From: Cercis canadensis
Lineage: Eukaryota; Streptophyta; Magnoliopsida; Fabales; Fabaceae
Assembly: GCA_003255065.1 (NCBI GenBank)
Contig: QAOA01007752.1
Coordinates: 1-64,000, forward strand
Reading direction: 5' to 3'
DNA: 64,000 nt
The notes beneath the pieces were generated by a model. That model ran no database searches and was not told where the DNA came from. It saw only the letters and a program-made list of their open reading frames with translations. A program made the position numbers and the translations under genes. Position 1 is the first letter of the stretch; every line of letters begins with the position of its first letter. Shown here one piece after another: positions 1 to 11,164 of this stretch.

Positions 1-508
1 GTTGCATTTGGGAATGTTGTCACTTTTGTTTCTAGTGCTTTTCAATGGGAAAAGCTACAAATTTATGTTTGGTAAATTTCTTTCTGGGTCCCGGTTCTTT
101 TTGACAAGTTATTGCAGCTTTTGAGAAGCAGACAATAAATGCTTTAGCGATAAATTGAGTTGAAAACAGGAAGGACACGCTTTACCGGAGGGGTAAAGTG
201 TCTTATAAAGAAGAGTAAACCTACATTTGAGTCCTCAAAAGATTTGGGTTTCAACAAAATCGTCCCTGAAAGATACATAACTACAAAATCGTCCTTGAAA
301 GATTGGACATCCATAACAAAATGGTCCTCCGTTAGTGAGATCAGTTAACAGTTGACGAAATTGCTTATGTGTCACTGTTAAGCGCTTACGTGGCACGTTA
401 AACGCTTACATGGCATATGACGTGGACTAATTTTAAAAAAAAAAACCAGCGCACTTGATTTATGCGCCAAGCGGCGTGGTTTGGTTATGTCTCAGTTGGT
501 CGTCTCCA
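1..508. repeat. Non-coding flank with degenerate MITE-like repeat
   Basis: I see no gene here. About 210-430 holds phrases typical of plant MITE families: repeated 'aaaatcgtcc..gaaaga' units followed by repeated 'gcttacgtggcac' type units. No matching second terminus or target duplication was found, so the element is unclassified. Confidence 0.3.
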
Positions 509-1235
509 TCATCTTCCTTGCTGTTCTCTGAAGTGTGCTGGGTAAAAACCCAAACTGTCATTCTCCCTTACATCAAGAAGATACCGGCCTTCAGTTTGGC
601 AAGCACATCGGAGAGAATTACTGGCCTTCAAATCCTCTTGGCACACTATCCCATCACCCTCCACGATCATGCTGAGCAAGCTCTTAGAATACCCACTAGT
701 CATCACCACCGCTTGATGCTCTTTCTTCCCCGGGCTGAATCTCCACGGAAGTGGTAGTGGCGTTGTTAAAGTTCCAAAACACAATATATGGAACCCTTTT
801 ATACCCTCTTCTTCTGTAACTCTTCCATGCCTCATTATAATACAAGGCCCACTTGTTATTAGAAGCCGTATCAAAATCCTTGCATGTAAAAACAAAAACT
901 TTCTTCACCATCGTTTCCTTCGTGGCCCTCTCTGTGATGGCAGCTTGCAAAATCCTGTCGTAAATATTAAGAAAATCCAAGCTTTTATCTCCACCCAACT
1001 GTCTCAAAAACTCCCTTTTTGATTGCAGATTGTCTCCTTCAATCTTCCGAAGCTTGGGGGAATCACTGAAAGTGAACACCTTTCCCCTCCATGGACTTAG
1101 GCTTAGCTCAGAAATCAACAACCCCATTAAAACAGAGACCTCCAAATACACCCCCCCTCTCTCTCTCTCATGTTTTCAGAGATGTCACACACTACAAGAC
1201 AATTCTGGAACTTACTCTCTTTCCTGCAATATTGA
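509..1235 (-). pseudogene. DUF2828 / vWA-like (DUF7788-type) gene fragment, broken
   Basis: The minus-strand translation gives, in order, pieces matching the C-terminal vWA-like half of plant DUF2828 proteins: a CDISENM segment (1169-1189), LEVSVLMGLLISEL, PWRGKVFTFS, then VKKVFVF and PYIVFWNF, and finally VVMTSGYSKSLLSMIVEGDG in another frame. Family members normally carry D-x-S-G-S-M at the metal site; here the second serine position is lost (DISEN). At least two frameshifts are visible, one in a GA/poly-G run near 1150-1168 and one near 700-715, where the first frame stops. The N-terminal half and the usual C-terminus are absent. The function of the family in plants is poorly known. This is a truncated, decayed copy, not a working gene. 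Confidence 0.8.
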
Positions 1236-3774
1236 ACTAGATTCTGCCATTGAGAAAATGCAACATTTTTAGAAGCAAAAATCTGGTTAGGAATTCCAAC
1301 ATTTTAGCACTTCCATTTTCTTATTTCTTTCTTATGCCCTTTTCTGAATTTCTGTACCCTTTTTCAGCAAAATATTATGCCCTTTTGTGACCTGAATATG
1401 AAATTAGCACACCTTTAGATGTAAATTGACAAACCTCAAAAACCAGCAAAAAATAAAATACAAGTTCTGCTACAAAGAAATATACTTTGGATGACAACTT
1501 AGAAACTAACACAGACATACTTTTGAGCTATGAACATGAAATTAGCACCCCTTTAGACACAAATTGATGACCCTTTAAAACTAGAAATAAAACACTGGAT
1601 ATCGAAACTTTAGAAACTAACATAGATACGTATTCATAAATTTCTATGTTTATAACATGGGAAGCAATTCTTAAGAAGCTGTTCAGCAGAAACTATGTTG
1701 TAATTCTACCCCTCTTAAAACAGAACACTAACTAAAATTTTGGTGCTATTTGACCCATCAAAGTTATATATCATCAACTCATAAAAGTTCTGCAGAAACT
1801 ACTTGGTGACTCTACCCCTAGGAAAATTCTCTCTGAAACCCAATTGAGTCCTCTAACCTTGAGCTCTTACAAGCCCAAGATTCCAAGAGATGGTTTTCAA
1901 TAATGGCAGAAAAGCAGAATATATAGATGAATATACCACCAAAACTAATCATTGACAAACAAAGCAGCATCTGACATCTGTGGTAAGAATACAAGAATGA
2001 CAAAAACAATAAGATTGTGGGCCGGCCAGTATCTGCAATGTTGTACCATACGAAGCAAGAATTCAGAAATAGATATAATTTTTCGAATATTAGTTAACTT
2101 TGCCGCCACAACTCTTACCTTTGGATCCAACGTCTCCTATGAAGGGAATTAAATAGAATATAATTCTATAAAATTCCTTTTCTTTCTATCACATGCAAGT
2201 TACGGTCCATAACAGGATAATGTTACATTCAAGACTACTTTTCTTCTCACTATTCATACGTCCTTGGATTACTCAGAAGTCCAATTTAATATAGACCTTA
2301 TAGTTTTCTGAACGAACATGATTCAACTCAATCCATATTACTCAACGGAATTCTTGTCTAAAATTGTCATTTTCCTTACATGAACTTACTACCAAACAAA
2401 GAAAAAAAAAATTCTTATGGTTACATAAATTTACCAAAATGAAATTGTCATTGTCCTTATTAATTCAGCGACTTTAGTCCCCTTAAATAGAAAATTGTCC
2501 CTTCCCTGCTCCTAAGGGACACCCTAAACTCTTGAGTAATTAGTACTCTATTTTGGACCTCTTAGTGTTCTAGGTTCAAATTTCACTGGAAAAAACTCCA
2601 AAGGATTGGTAGAGTGAAAGAGGCCAGCATGTAATATGTAATTAAGTGTACGCTTACAAATTTCTATTTACATATATAAGTAACCACAATATGAACTGCA
2701 ATATTGATGTTACTGTGACTTGAGACTAATGGAATAGTATAGGCTACTCCAATTATATAACCAACATTTCAATGGACTAAGAACATGGTCAATTTCCCAA
2801 GTTAAAGCTATACAATTACAACTAGTAAAACCCCTATTGGTGACCGAGTAAATTCTAAAGATTAATTTTTACTCTTCAAAACCATTACTTTTGTTCTGTG
2901 TATTAGTTACCTATAGAAATCCCATACCCACCCTCTATATATATATATTTAAGTAGTTTGGAGGAAGTTAAGGGTGTGAAAATAACCAAAAAAGCAAAAT
3001 CAATATGTGATACATAATTACATATACCATATTTAAATTTGGAAATATAAGAGACTTGTGGTGTTAAAATTTGAGAATTTAATATGTTAGTAACCTTAAA
3101 TTTATCTGAACTAACTTGATTATAGTTGAGTACTTAATTTTCTAATTTTTGTGTAACTAATGTGCTGAACTTTGATGGCTTTTAAATCCTTGTTGTTGCA
3201 CAATGTCAAGTTTAAATATGTTCTTATTATTGTAAAATCTGGAAGGATGAAGAAAAATCCTTGTATTAAAGGGTTGAGCATAATGATTATGGTTTAATCA
3301 TTCGACCTTATCGAAAATACAATATATAAATGACAAGGTCCACAAGAATAACCGAAATGACTTTTGGGTATATAAAACCATTTTTCTAGAATATTACATC
3401 ACATATACACTGGCAGAATAATAACAAAAAAGGGTGACTATACTCAATTATGCTTAACATAGTTAGCTGTGTTGCAGCGTCGATTTTTACGATACTAACT
3501 TGTTTGCAGTGCACTAAATAAATGTTTAAAACGTATTACCCAAAAAATAAAAGTTTTAGTCAGTTCCATGTGCGGTAATTCGATACTTGTAGTTTTTAAT
3601 GAATTTTCTTTTATTTTTCATTCTTTAAGAAATTTTTGTTTTTTTGGCCTTGATTCGGTAAAGTTTTTCGTCTTATGGTATTTAATTTAAAGCTGTGCTA
3701 AAGACTTGGACAACAAATCTGCTTGCTGTGTCCCAAGATTCCCAGATACAAATCAGCATATTCCTTGCCTATAT
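1236..3774. other. Intergenic, no gene recognised
   Basis: AT-rich sequence. Two diverged direct copies of a short block ('atgaaattagcac.cctttaga') occur near 1399 and 1538. Short minus-strand open frames near 1820-2130 have splice-like borders but no recognisable protein similarity, so I do not call a gene. Confidence 0.5.
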
Positions 3775-3779
3775 TTATC
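3775..3779. repeat. Left target-site duplication of Ty3/gypsy element
   Basis: TTATC directly precedes the TG of the 5' LTR. The same five bases follow the CA end of the 3' LTR. Confidence 0.93.
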
Positions 3780-4068
3780 TGTAGATATCCAATATTTCGG
3801 CCCATATGGTTTTAAGCCCATTATCACCAAGCTCATAACTGAACTCATTTCCTAGATCCTTTAAACCTGGGAATCTCCCTATAAATAGGAACAAACAAGA
3901 AGTAAAGAGGACGCTTTTTGGGACAAGACAAAAGGATACATAAAAACTCCCATTTCATATTACCCTCAGCATCAAAACTCGGGTATGCACCCGACCTTGG
4001 CCGTATATCTTTGCAAGTGATCCCAATTAACCAACCTCTCTCCTTTGAACCAAAATCAGGCATCGTCA
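3780..4068 (+). repeat. 5' LTR (289 bp)
   Basis: Starts TGTAGATA and ends CATCGTCA. It contains a TATAAATA box at 3880-3887, the probable start signal for the genomic RNA. It differs from the 3' LTR at four sites, each T here and C there. Confidence 0.95.
3880..3887 (+). promoter_or_regulatory. LTR TATA box
   Basis: TATAAATA inside the 5' LTR, repeated exactly in the 3' LTR at 14009-14016. Confidence 0.75.
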
Positions 4069-4070
4069 TT

Positions 4071-4087
4071 TGGCGTCGTCTGTGGGG
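4071..4087 (+). other. Primer-binding site
   Basis: TGGCGTCGTCTGTGGGG begins two bases after the 5' LTR. TGG pairs with the CCA end of a tRNA. I do not assign the tRNA without a search. Confidence 0.75.
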
Positions 4088-4150
4088 AATACTTGTTTCC
4101 TCCCTTTTCCCCGAGAAACAAATTCATTGTACGATCCTGTTTTGTGCAAA

Positions 4151-7100
4151 ATGGACCCGACCACCGAGCTTGGAAACCCTCGCACCAACTCGGAAACCAC
4201 TCCTTCACCCACGAGACCCCCATTTCAACCAGGCACTACCCGAAGGCAGCCACTCCCACCTCCTCGCCACACTTCTCATAGCCCGGAACCTCCTTGCGTA
4301 AACACAGATCAAAACTCAGACAAGGCCACTCTCTCCTTTTTACTCCGCGAAATCCAAACCCTCAAACAAGAGCGGATGGCAGACAAAGTAGAGATAGCAG
4401 AATTAAAACAGCGGGTTCAAAAAACCGACTCTTGGGTCGAAACTTCAACCCGCGGAAACTCTCTTCTTCGTCTCCAAGACACTCTTCAAGGCAGGCACCA
4501 CAAGAATCCACATACTGAGGAGATTGAAGAAAACCAATCTTCCTTCCAGTCCCTCGTCCGAGAAGCACCCCTACAAGCATCCGCTCAGAGCCAACCATCA
4601 CAAGCTTTGGAGAAAAAGAGACGAGCTGCCAAGCATCCTTTCACAAAAGAAATCATGGTTTTCCCTCTACCCCAGAATTTCAAACCACCGCACCTCGACT
4701 CCTATGATAGTTCTACAGATCCTAGAGAGCATTTGGAAAATTATAACTCGGTCATGCTTCTGGCAGGGTCAGCAGAAGAAATCATGTGCCGAGCCTTTCC
4801 TACCACTCTGCGCCGAGCAGCACTTCAGTGGTTCTCAAGCCTCCCGCCGTATAGTATCTCAACTTTCGATCAACTCGCCGAGCTCTTCCAGGCTCGCTTC
4901 TCTACCAGCATGACTCACCAAAGATCCTCCGCCGTTCTAGCCACACTGAAGCAAGGGGAGAATGAGTCCTTGAAAGAATACATGGATAGGTACAATAAAC
5001 TCTCCCTGCAAGTCCACGACCTCACTGAAGCAGTGGCTATGCATGCCATCCAAGCAGGCCTCCGACCTGGGCGCCTACTCGAAAATCTCACCCTAGACCC
5101 ACCGGCAAACCTATCCGACCTTCTGCTGAAAGTGGCCAAGCATATCAATCTCGAAGAAATACTTGGCCAAAATGCAATAAACAAATCTCCTCGAGACAAG
5201 AAGGTCCAGGACGACAAAAAACCCAAAAGAGACAGATCCCCCACCCGACCTCGGTTCGACAGCTACACACCTTTGAATCAAAGTCGGGCCAGGGTCCTCG
5301 AGGAAATCTGCCATACCAAGTTAGCTCAGCTCCCACCCCCTAAAAAGACGGTTGGAGCCGAGAAAGACAAGTACTGTGCTTTTCACCGGGGACGCGGTCA
5401 TGATACCAACGACTGCCGACACCTGCAGAATGTCATAGAGGACCTCATCCAGAAGGGATATCTGCAAAAATACCGTGCTGAGGTTCCTCTCCCCAGCCAA
5501 AGACCCCACAGGGAACACCGACCACGGCACCAGTCCCCTCCAAGAAACCATCCAATTCGCCCAGATCAGAATCCACAGGGCGACAGAGCTCCAGGCAGGT
5601 TCCCCCCGAACCATCAGGAAAACCCAAGACAAAATCCCGCAGGGATTATCCATACCATTGCAGGCGGTTTCGCGGGTGGAGGATGCTCCAGGTCTTCTCG
5701 GAAAAGACATGAACGAGCTGCCCACCGATACCACCGCGAAATATCTCACACTACCCCTGCTAAAAGAGCCAAATCGAAGCCAACCATTTCTTTTTCCGAT
5801 GCCGACTATGGACTCATTGACCCCGAGCACGATGATCCCGTAGTCATCTCTTGCTTGATAGCCAACTACGAGGTCCGGAAAGTCTTGGTAGATCAAGGAA
5901 GCTCGGCCGACATTCTTTTCTACCACGCTTACTCTCAACTCGGCCTCCCCACCTCCAACCTCAGTACCTATCCAGGAACTCTTGTCGGTTTCTCAGGCCA
6001 CCAGGTCGGCGTCAAAGGTACTGTAAACCTTAGGGCTACTCTCGGCGAATTCCCCAACTCAACAAGCGCCGACATTCGTTTTTTGGTCGTCGATTGCCCC
6101 TCTGCTTACAATGCCATTTTGGGACGACCTTCCCTCAACAGCATTGACGCCATTGTATCCACCAAGCACCTCCTACTTAAATTCCCCACCACTATGGGCA
6201 CAGTCGGTCAAGCGCGGGGCGACCAGCTTCTCGGCAGAACCTGCTACAACATCAGCCTTTCCATCGACTACTCCAAAAAGTCGGAAGACACCAGCAACAA
6301 CTCCTCGACTCCCTTGGACGAGCTGGACAACCGACCAAGTCAGGGGACCCGGCCCGAGCCAAAAGGCGACCTTATCCCAGTCCAAGTCGGACCAAGTCCC
6401 GATCAAACAGTAAATGTGGGATCCGGCCTTCCTGCGCCTATCGTCAAGAAGTTGACTGATCTCCTGGTCGCCAATGCCGACCTATTCGCATGGACAGCGG
6501 CCGACATGCCAGGTATAAATCCCGATTTCATCTGCCATAAACTCTCTGTTCATGCAGGGGCCAAACCAGTCCGACAAAAGAAGCGGGTAGTAGGTCCAGA
6601 GCGTCAAAAAGCAATCCAAGATGAAGTCGCCAAGCTTTTAGACGCTAAGTTCATTCGGGAGGTGCCTTACGCGACATGGCTGGCCAACGTCGTCATGGTC
6701 AAAAAAGCTAACGGGAAATGGAGAATGTGCGTGGATTACTCCGACCTGAACAAATCATGTCCAAAGGACCCTTATCCCCTTCCAAGCATCGACAAACTCG
6801 TCGATGGAGCATCCGGTTACAAACTTTTGAGTTTTATGGACGCCTACTCGGGATACAACCAAATCCGCATGCACCCTGAAGATGAAGATAAGACAGCATT
6901 CATCACGGAGAAGGCCACATATTGCTACCGAGTCATGCCTTTCGGATTAAAAAATGCAGGGGCCACCTATCAGAGATTGATGGACAGAGTTTTTAAAGCA
7001 CAGATAGGGCGAAACGTCGAGGTATACGTAGACGACTTACTGGTCAAATCGCGGTCGGAGGAGAACCATCTGGCCGACCTCGAGGAAACATTCTCCGAGC

Positions 7101-9565
7101 TCCGTAAACACGCCATGCGCCTAAACCCTTCCAAATGCACCTTTGGGGTAGCGGCTGGCAAGTTTCTCGGCTTCATGTTAACACACCGAGGCATTGAGGC
7201 AAACCCCGACAAATGTGCCGCTATCATCCAAATGAAGCCACCAACAACGGTGAGGGAGGTCCAGCGCCTAACCGGCAGAATTGCAGCTCTTTCCCGATTC
7301 ATGTCAAAATCCGCCGACAAAGCTCTTCCTTTCTTCCAAGCACTCAAAAAGGTCAAAAACTTCGAATGGACAGAAGAGAGTCAGCGTGCCTTTGACGAAC
7401 TCAAGCAATACTTAGCCTCCCCACCCATACTCTCTAAACCCAAGCCAGCCGAGATACTTTACCTATACCTTGCCTCCAGCAACCATGCTGTCAGCTCGGC
7501 CCTCGTCCGCGAAGAAAAGAACCAACTACCCGTCTATTTCACTAGCCATACCCTTCAGGGGTCCGAGCTCAACTACCCTAAATTAGAGAAACTTGCTTAC
7601 GCTCTCGTCCTCTCAGCACGTCGTCTTCGACCATATTTCCAAAACCACCCAATTACTGTCCGTACAGATCAGCCAATACGGCAGGTCCTTCAAAAACCCG
7701 ACCTTGCCGGACGCATGCTCGGGTGGTCCGTCGAACTCTCCGAGCACACTATTACTTACGAGCCCAGAGATGCAATCAAGGCCCAAGCACTGGCCGATTT
7801 TATTGCCGAATTCACTCCTCCCGAATCACCCAACCTCGGTCAACCCCAAGCTTGGCGCTTATCGGTTGACGGTTCCTCCAATATCAAAGGAGGAGGAGCA
7901 GGAATCATCGTGGAAGGTCCAGAGGGTATAACAATAGAGCAATCTTTGCGGTTCGAGTTTCCGACCTCTAACAATCAGGCTGAATATGAAGCCCTTATTG
8001 CCGGTCTCAAGCTGGCTCTGGAACTCGGATCCGAGAATCTCCTAGCATCCAGCGACTCTCAGTTAGTCACTAGCCAGGTTAAGGGAGAATATCAAGCCAA
8101 GGATCCCTTGATGATGAAGTATCTCGAAATAGTTCAAAGCTTAACTTCCCAGTTGAAAAACTTCGAAATACTCCACATCCCACGAAGCGAGAATTGCCGC
8201 GCCGACCTTCTCTCCAAATTAGCCAGCAGCAAGAAGCCAGGGCATAATCAAACAGTCATCCAAGAAACGCTCCACCATCCCAGTACAGAACACGTCGGAG
8301 TACTAATCGTCGAGGAAGAAACCCCAACATGGATCACCCCTATCAAACATTACCTCGAAACAGGAAACCTCCCAAAGGAGAAAGCAGACGCAAGAAAACT
8401 CCGACGCATAGCAGCCAACTATTATTTAGAGAGTGGCGTGCTTTACAAGCGCGGCTATCACACTCCGCTTTTGAAATGCCTAACCCCAGATCAATCCACT
8501 TACGTCCTGCAAGAGGTCCATGAAGGAATATGTGGCCACCACATCGGGGCCCGATCCTTAGCAGCTAGCATCCTCAGAGCTGGATACTATTGGCCAACCT
8601 TGAGGACTGACGCGACCAAATTTGTGCAAAGATGTGACAAATGCCAAAAATTTGCACACATCCACCTCGCACCACCCACCGACCTACATGTCGCGGTCGA
8701 ACCATGGCCTTTCAGCCGCTGGGGATTAGATCTCCTGGGACCTTTCCCATTGGCCCTCGGGCAGAAAAAATTTCTTATTGTCGCTATTGATTACTTCTCT
8801 AAATGGATCGAAGCCGAGCCTTTGGCTACAATCACGGCTAAAAATGCTAAAAAGTTTGTTCAAACTTTCATCATTTGCAGGTTCGGCATCCCACATACAA
8901 TAACCACGGACAACGGGACCCAGTTCTCAGACTCGGGTTTCCGGGCATTTTGTGCCGACCTCCGCATCAGGCTACATTTCACCTCGGTCGAGCATCCTCA
9001 AGCTAACGGCCAAGCAGAGGCGGCAAACCGCATATTACTGGATGGCATCAAGAAAAGACTGGATCAAACCAAATCTCGGTGGGTCGAAGAGCTACCATGG
9101 GTCCTCTGGTCTTACCGAACTACTTCCCAAACCTCAACAGGCATCTCCCCATACAAGCTTACCTACGGAACCGAAGCCATGATCCCAGTAGAAATTGGCG
9201 AACCATCTCACAGAAGAGAATTTTTCCAAACAGATCGAAGTTCAGAACAATTACAAGTCAACCTCGACCTACTGGACGAAGAGAGGGATAAAGCTCGGAT
9301 TCGAGCAATAGCATACAAGCAGAAACTCGCCCGTTATCACAATCTTAAGGTCAGATCAAGAGAGTTTCAACAGGGCGACCTCGTGCTTCGAAAGGCGACC
9401 ATCACAAGAAAACACCTCAATGAAGGCAAATTGGCACCCAATTGGGAAGGCCCCTACCGAATCCACGAGGTACTTGGGAAAGGAGCATACAAACTGACCA
9501 CCATGGAAGGCGACCGCATCCCCCGCACTTGGAATGTACTAAATCTTCGCCAATATATACAATGA
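4151..9565 (+). CDS. Gag-Pol polyprotein of Tat-lineage Ty3/gypsy element
   Basis: One uninterrupted frame of 1,804 residues. The first ATG is at 4151; the open frame extends 81 bases upstream without an ATG, through the primer-binding site. Visible domains by approximate residue: retrotransposon gag (WFSSLPP.., about 225-300), an atypical zinc knuckle C-x2-H-x3-GH-x4-C (about 408-424), aspartic protease with VDQGSSAD (about 580), reverse transcriptase with FMDAYSGYNQ and catalytic YVDD (about 958), a first RNase H region (about 1120-1200), an archaeal-type RNase H starting WRLSVDGSSN (about 1236), and integrase with HHCC finger (about 1456-1500) and a DDE core (LDLLG, TDNG, NGQAEAAN; about 1527, 1587, 1622). 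The polyprotein copies the RNA into DNA and integrates it. No stop or frameshift is seen, so the frame looks potentially functional. Confidence 0.95.
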   Translation: MDPTTELGNPRTNSETTPSPTRPPFQPGTTRRQPLPPPRHTSHSPEPPCVNTDQNSDKATLSFLLREIQTLKQERMADKVEIAELKQRVQKTDSWVETSTRGNSLLRLQDTLQGRHHKNPHTEEIEENQSSFQSLVREAPLQASAQSQPSQALEKKRRAAKHPFTKEIMVFPLPQNFKPPHLDSYDSSTDPREHLENYNSVMLLAGSAEEIMCRAFPTTLRRAALQWFSSLPPYSISTFDQLAELFQARFSTSMTHQRSSAVLATLKQGENESLKEYMDRYNKLSLQVHDLTEAVAMHAIQAGLRPGRLLENLTLDPPANLSDLLLKVAKHINLEEILGQNAINKSPRDKKVQDDKKPKRDRSPTRPRFDSYTPLNQSRARVLEEICHTKLAQLPPPKKTVGAEKDKYCAFHRGRGHDTNDCRHLQNVIEDLIQKGYLQKYRAEVPLPSQRPHREHRPRHQSPPRNHPIRPDQNPQGDRAPGRFPPNHQENPRQNPAGIIHTIAGGFAGGGCSRSSRKRHERAAHRYHREISHTTPAKRAKSKPTISFSDADYGLIDPEHDDPVVISCLIANYEVRKVLVDQGSSADILFYHAYSQLGLPTSNLSTYPGTLVGFSGHQVGVKGTVNLRATLGEFPNSTSADIRFLVVDCPSAYNAILGRPSLNSIDAIVSTKHLLLKFPTTMGTVGQARGDQLLGRTCYNISLSIDYSKKSEDTSNNSSTPLDELDNRPSQGTRPEPKGDLIPVQVGPSPDQTVNVGSGLPAPIVKKLTDLLVANADLFAWTAADMPGINPDFICHKLSVHAGAKPVRQKKRVVGPERQKAIQDEVAKLLDAKFIREVPYATWLANVVMVKKANGKWRMCVDYSDLNKSCPKDPYPLPSIDKLVDGASGYKLLSFMDAYSGYNQIRMHPEDEDKTAFITEKATYCYRVMPFGLKNAGATYQRLMDRVFKAQIGRNVEVYVDDLLVKSRSEENHLADLEETFSELRKHAMRLNPSKCTFGVAAGKFLGFMLTHRGIEANPDKCAAIIQMKPPTTVREVQRLTGRIAALSRFMSKSADKALPFFQALKKVKNFEWTEESQRAFDELKQYLASPPILSKPKPAEILYLYLASSNHAVSSALVREEKNQLPVYFTSHTLQGSELNYPKLEKLAYALVLSARRLRPYFQNHPITVRTDQPIRQVLQKPDLAGRMLGWSVELSEHTITYEPRDAIKAQALADFIAEFTPPESPNLGQPQAWRLSVDGSSNIKGGGAGIIVEGPEGITIEQSLRFEFPTSNNQAEYEALIAGLKLALELGSENLLASSDSQLVTSQVKGEYQAKDPLMMKYLEIVQSLTSQLKNFEILHIPRSENCRADLLSKLASSKKPGHNQTVIQETLHHPSTEHVGVLIVEEETPTWITPIKHYLETGNLPKEKADARKLRRIAANYYLESGVLYKRGYHTPLLKCLTPDQSTYVLQEVHEGICGHHIGARSLAASILRAGYYWPTLRTDATKFVQRCDKCQKFAHIHLAPPTDLHVAVEPWPFSRWGLDLLGPFPLALGQKKFLIVAIDYFSKWIEAEPLATITAKNAKKFVQTFIICRFGIPHTITTDNGTQFSDSGFRAFCADLRIRLHFTSVEHPQANGQAEAANRILLDGIKKRLDQTKSRWVEELPWVLWSYRTTSQTSTGISPYKLTYGTEAMIPVEIGEPSHRREFFQTDRSSEQLQVNLDLLDEERDKARIRAIAYKQKLARYHNLKVRSREFQQGDLVLRKATITRKHLNEGKLAPNWEGPYRIHEVLGKGAYKLTTMEGDRIPRTWNVLNLRQYIQ

Positions 9566-9577
9566 AGTTTCTACATC

Positions 9578-10741
9578 TATCCGAGCTTAAACTACAAGGG
9601 CCAATGCCCTTAAAAGGACCAATGTCCTTAAACTCGCTCTATCCGAGCTTAAACTACAAGGGCCAATGCCCTTAAAAGGACCAATGTCCTTAAACTCGCT
9701 CTATCCGAGCTTAAACTACAAGGGCCAATGCCCTTAAAAGGACCAATGTCCTTAAACTCGCTCTATCCGAGCTTAAACTACAAGGGCCAATGCCCTTAAA
9801 AGGACCAATGTCCTTAAACTCGCTCTATCCGAGCTTAAACTACAAGGGCCAATGCCCTTAAAAGGACCAATGTCCTTAAACTCGCTCTATCCGAGCTTAA
9901 ACTACAAGGGCCAATGCCCTTAAAAGGACCAATGTCCTTAAACTCGCTCTATCCGAGCTTAAACTACAAGGGCCAATGCCCTTAAAAGGACCAATGTCCT
10001 TAAACTCGCTCTATCCGAGCTTAAACTACAAGGGCCAATGCCCTTAAAAGGACCAATGTCCTTAAACTCGCTCTATCCGAGCTTAAACTACAAGGGCCAA
10101 TGCCCTTAAAAGGACCAATGTCCTTAAACTCGCTCTATCCGAGCTTAAACTACAAGGGCCAATGCCCTTAAAAGGACCAATGTCCTTAAACTCGCTCTAT
10201 CCGAGCTTAAACTACAAGGGCCAATGCCCTTAAAAGGACCAATGTCCTTAAACTCGCTCTATCCGAGCTTAAACTACAAGGGCCAATGCCCTTAAAAGGA
10301 CCAATGTCCTTAAACTCGCTCTATCCGAGCTTAAACTACAAGGGCCAATGCCCTTAAAAGGACCAATGTCCTTAAACTCGCTCTATCCGAGCTTAAACTA
10401 CAAGGGCCAATGCCCTTAAAAGGACCAATGTCCTTAAACTCGCTCTATCCGAGCTTAAACTACAAGGGCCAATGCCCTTAAAAGGACCAATGTCCTTAAA
10501 ATCGCTCTATCCGAGCTTAAACTACAAGGGCCAATGCCCTTAAAAGGACCAATGTCCTTAAAATCGCTCTATCCGAGCTTAAACTACAAGGGCCAATGCC
10601 CTTAAAAGGACCAATGTCCTTAAAATCGCTCTACCCGAGCTTAAACTACAAGGGCCAATGCCCTTAAAAGGACCAATGTCCTTAAAATCGCTCTAACCGA
10701 GCTTAAACCCACAAGGGCCAATACCCTTAAAAGGACCATGG
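9578..10741 (+). repeat. 62-bp tandem array, 19 units, in the element's 3' region
   Basis: Unit starts fall at 9578, 9640, 9702 and so on, with an exact 62-bp period to 10694. The first 14 or so units look identical; the last four carry 'aaaatcgc' in place of 'aaactcgc' and the final one is more diverged. Each unit contains two perfect 6-bp-stem hairpins with the same CAAT loop: AAGGGC-CAAT-GCCCTT and AAGGAC-CAAT-GTCCTT. The array begins 13 bp after the gag-pol stop. Tat-lineage elements are known for such hypervariable 3' arrays, which can seed satellite DNA. Confidence 0.95.
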
Positions 10742-11164
10742 CCCTGCCAAACGCCCTACTTGCAGTTTCAATCCTGCAAACATCAAATTTTTTGAACAAG
10801 TCCAACATAACGGAAAAAGCTTCCAACCTAACCTATCAAAGACTAGCTCGGTATCTTATGAACTAATTGTCATAAACCCGACTTATTGTCATAATATTTA
10901 CAAAGTTTCTTCAACTTATCCAATTTTAGCTTTTAAACGAGCTATAACATCCGTTCAATATTATTTACAATTTCCCATTAGTTCATCATCGCCCAAAATT
11001 TCTTCAACTTATTCAAATTTAGTTTTTAACCGAGCTATAACACGTTCAACCATCAAAAATAGAATGAGAAAGCCACATCATATGATAAAATCTCATTTTT
11101 ATTACTTGTACATCGGATTACAAGAAAAAGCAAGAAAAAATACATTTGTTACAAGATCCTAACC
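10742..11164. other. Spacer between array and antisense gene
   Basis: AT-rich. It holds two diverged direct copies of a roughly 40-bp block ('cgagctataaca' near 10940 and 11030). It would carry the 3' UTR of the antisense gene. No coding signal is seen. Confidence 0.5.

Noticed and set aside
1818-2130. Small minus-strand frames with splice-like borders
   Set aside because: Short, low-complexity hydrophobic translations without recognisable similarity.
4070-4150. Longer gag-pol start
   Set aside because: It begins with TTG and overlaps the primer-binding site; the first ATG is 4151.
9578-10741. CRISPR-like regular array
   Set aside because: Units are contiguous tandem copies with no unique spacers, inside a plant retroelement.
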